Below are positions 62,945 to 64,000 of a DNA stretch of 64,000 nucleotides, in pieces. The notes under the pieces were generated by a model. That model made no database searches. It had not been told where the DNA came from and worked only from the letters and a program-made list of their open reading frames with translations. A program made the translations under genes and the position numbers. Origin of the DNA: Cyclobacteriaceae bacterium (GTDB taxonomy: Bacteria; Bacteroidota; Bacteroidia; Cytophagales; Cyclobacteriaceae); NCBI GenBank assembly GCA_020832305.1, contig JAFIEV010000050.1, positions 1 to 64,000 of the forward strand. The letters run 5' to 3'. The number at the start of each line of letters is the position of its first letter. Position 1 is the stretch's first letter.

Positions 62945-64000
62945 ATTTTTGTGGTTTTTGTCTGTCACCTGCATATTCATTGCCATGTCTGAATGGCAAT
63001 AATAAATTAAATCGCGTAAAGGCCCCCTCTTCACTTTCAAGGCTGATGCTACCTTCGAGTTTTTCAATAGCTTTTTTTACGAGATAAAGACCCAATCCGT
63101 TGCCCTGGGAGAGCTCTGTGCCTTTATAGAACATATTGAAAATCTTATCCCGGTGTTCAGGTGCGATGCCTGTACCATTATCAGAAAAGCCAATCGAATA
63201 GAAAGCTCCCTTAAGTGAAAAATCCACATCTATCTGAAGCTTTTTATTTCCCTTGTAAAGGATGGCGTTTTCGAGAAGGTTTTCAAGGACCATAGACATT
63301 AGACCGATATCAGCCACCAGTGATTTTCTGGTGTGCAAGGTACATCTGACTACCACCTCCCTTGCTTCGGGTAATGTATTTTGAATGGAAAGCAACAAGG
63401 GCTCTATTTCAATAATTTCAGGTGAAAGCCGGCAATTGTTAATCTGATGAATTTGCATCAGGCGTGTAAGGGTCTTGTTCATCCGCCTGGCGCTTTCAGC
63501 CACCATGTTCAGGTAAATTGGGTATTTCTCAGTGTCTGGCTCCATTTTGCCAATCAGGGCCAGTCCTTCCAGCCTCGCGATCGGACCTTTAAGGTCGTGT
63601 GATGCCCTGTAAATAAATGTATCAAGCTCTTCATTGGCTTTAATCAGGGCTTCATTGCTCAATCGCAGACTAAGGGTACGCTCATCTACCAATTGCTCGA
63701 GTTTATTATTGACCAGTCGCAATTCGTGGAGTGCTTGTTTTATTTTATCCCGCGCTTCCACTACTTCTTTATTTTTTTGCACTACCAGATTGCGCTGGTT
63801 TTCGAGTTCCATTTTTTGAATCCGCACTTCAGCATTGGCTTTTTCTACCCGGTTTTTTTCTTCGAGTAATTGCCGGGTACGGGCGGCCACTTCATCATAC
63901 AATTGCTTTTTAGCCTGCTGAAGGTTTTTAACCCGCATGTTCATAAATAAATAACCCAGCGACATGATGCCAACAGCAACCAGTGAGTAAAACCACCAGG
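62931..64000 (-). CDS. Sensor histidine kinase, N-terminus beyond the window
   Basis: The visible part is a membrane helix (WWFYSLVAVGIMSLGYLFM), a coiled coil and a kinase core: H-box IYRASHDLKGPIARL, N-box ENLLENAIL, G boxes DNGTGIA and GNGLGLYL. The frame is still open at base 64000, so the gene is incomplete. The WWFYSL start of the helix is typical of the end of a Y_Y_Y or propeller sensor domain, so a large periplasmic sensor may lie outside. The SGNH-like gene starts within its last 14 bases. Confidence 0.87.
   Translation of the reverse strand, partial: WWFYSLVAVGIMSLGYLFMNMRVKNLQQAKKQLYDEVAARTRQLLEEKNRVEKANAEVRIQKMELENQRNLVVQKNKEVVEARDKIKQALHELRLVNNKLEQLVDERTLSLRLSNEALIKANEELDTFIYRASHDLKGPIARLEGLALIGKMEPDTEKYPIYLNMVAESARRMNKTLTRLMQIHQINNCRLSPEIIEIEPLLLSIQNTLPEAREVVVRCTLHTRKSLVADIGLMSMVLENLLENAILYKGNKKLQIDVDFSLKGAFYSIGFSDNGTGIAPEHRDKIFNMFYKGTELSQGNGLGLYLVKKAIEKLEGSISLESEEGAFTRFNLLLPFRHGNEYAGDRQKPQKYAKT

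Overview
The window comes from a chromosome of a Bacteroidota bacterium, most likely of the Cytophagales type. The evidence is several SusC/TonB-dependent receptors with N-terminal carboxypeptidase-regulatory-like domains, Tat-exported Gfo/Idh/MocA oxidoreductases and TIM-barrel isomerases, a small Hc1-type histone-like protein, TPR- and PAS-bearing sensor kinases, a DUF5522 protein, and promoter elements of the Bacteroidota form TTG-N19-TAnnTTTG. Nothing in it marks a prophage, plasmid or CRISPR locus; most of it is ordinary chromosome with one small accessory patch.

Layout. 0-9.3 kb: a decayed duplicate of a TonB receptor tail, the intact receptor, a lipoprotein, an outer-membrane beta-barrel protein, an exported aldo/keto reductase and an acyltransferase. 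9.3-15.6 kb: a histone-like gene, an alpha-oxoamine synthase (sphingolipid or sulfonolipid type), biotin carboxylase, a secreted phosphatase-like protein lacking its catalytic residues, and a minus-strand group of HNH nuclease, NlpC/P60 hydrolase, SmpB and a DUF5522 protein. 15.7-20.0 kb: a surface-glycan initiation group (sugar aminotransferase, membrane 4,6-dehydratase, WecA-like transferase). 20-24 kb: a sialidase-like lipoprotein and a multi-PAS protein. 24-29 kb: a minus-strand catabolic operon (GntR, DeoC, PfkB kinase, Gfo/Idh dehydrogenase, isomerase) with a strong operator and an apparently leaderless first gene. 29-35 kb: signalling genes and a CrtA-like protein. 35.7-39.5 kb: a three-gene Tat-exported sugar-acid type operon. 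39.9-44.4 kb: patatin, Sua5/YrdC, MltG, thioesterase and YihY genes.

44.5-49 kb is accessory: tRNA-Ser(UGA) followed by a duplicated tRNA 3' end and terminator, a collagen-like lipoprotein, a short gene remnant, a membrane XRE regulator and a serine-protease gene broken by one in-frame TGA. 50-54.6 kb is a heme uptake operon (HmuT-U-V-S plus a cysteine-rich LuxR regulator) with two palindromic operators around its promoter. 54.7-64 kb holds two glycosyltransferases, a 34-residue membrane peptide, another TonB receptor, an RtcB protein, a methyltransferase, an SGNH-like protein without its catalytic Ser and His, and a sensor kinase cut by the window end.

The genes best worth following are the GntR-controlled sugar operon, the heme operon with its regulator, and three proteins that keep an enzyme fold but have lost catalytic parts. 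All functional names rest on reading motifs by eye; no homology search was run.
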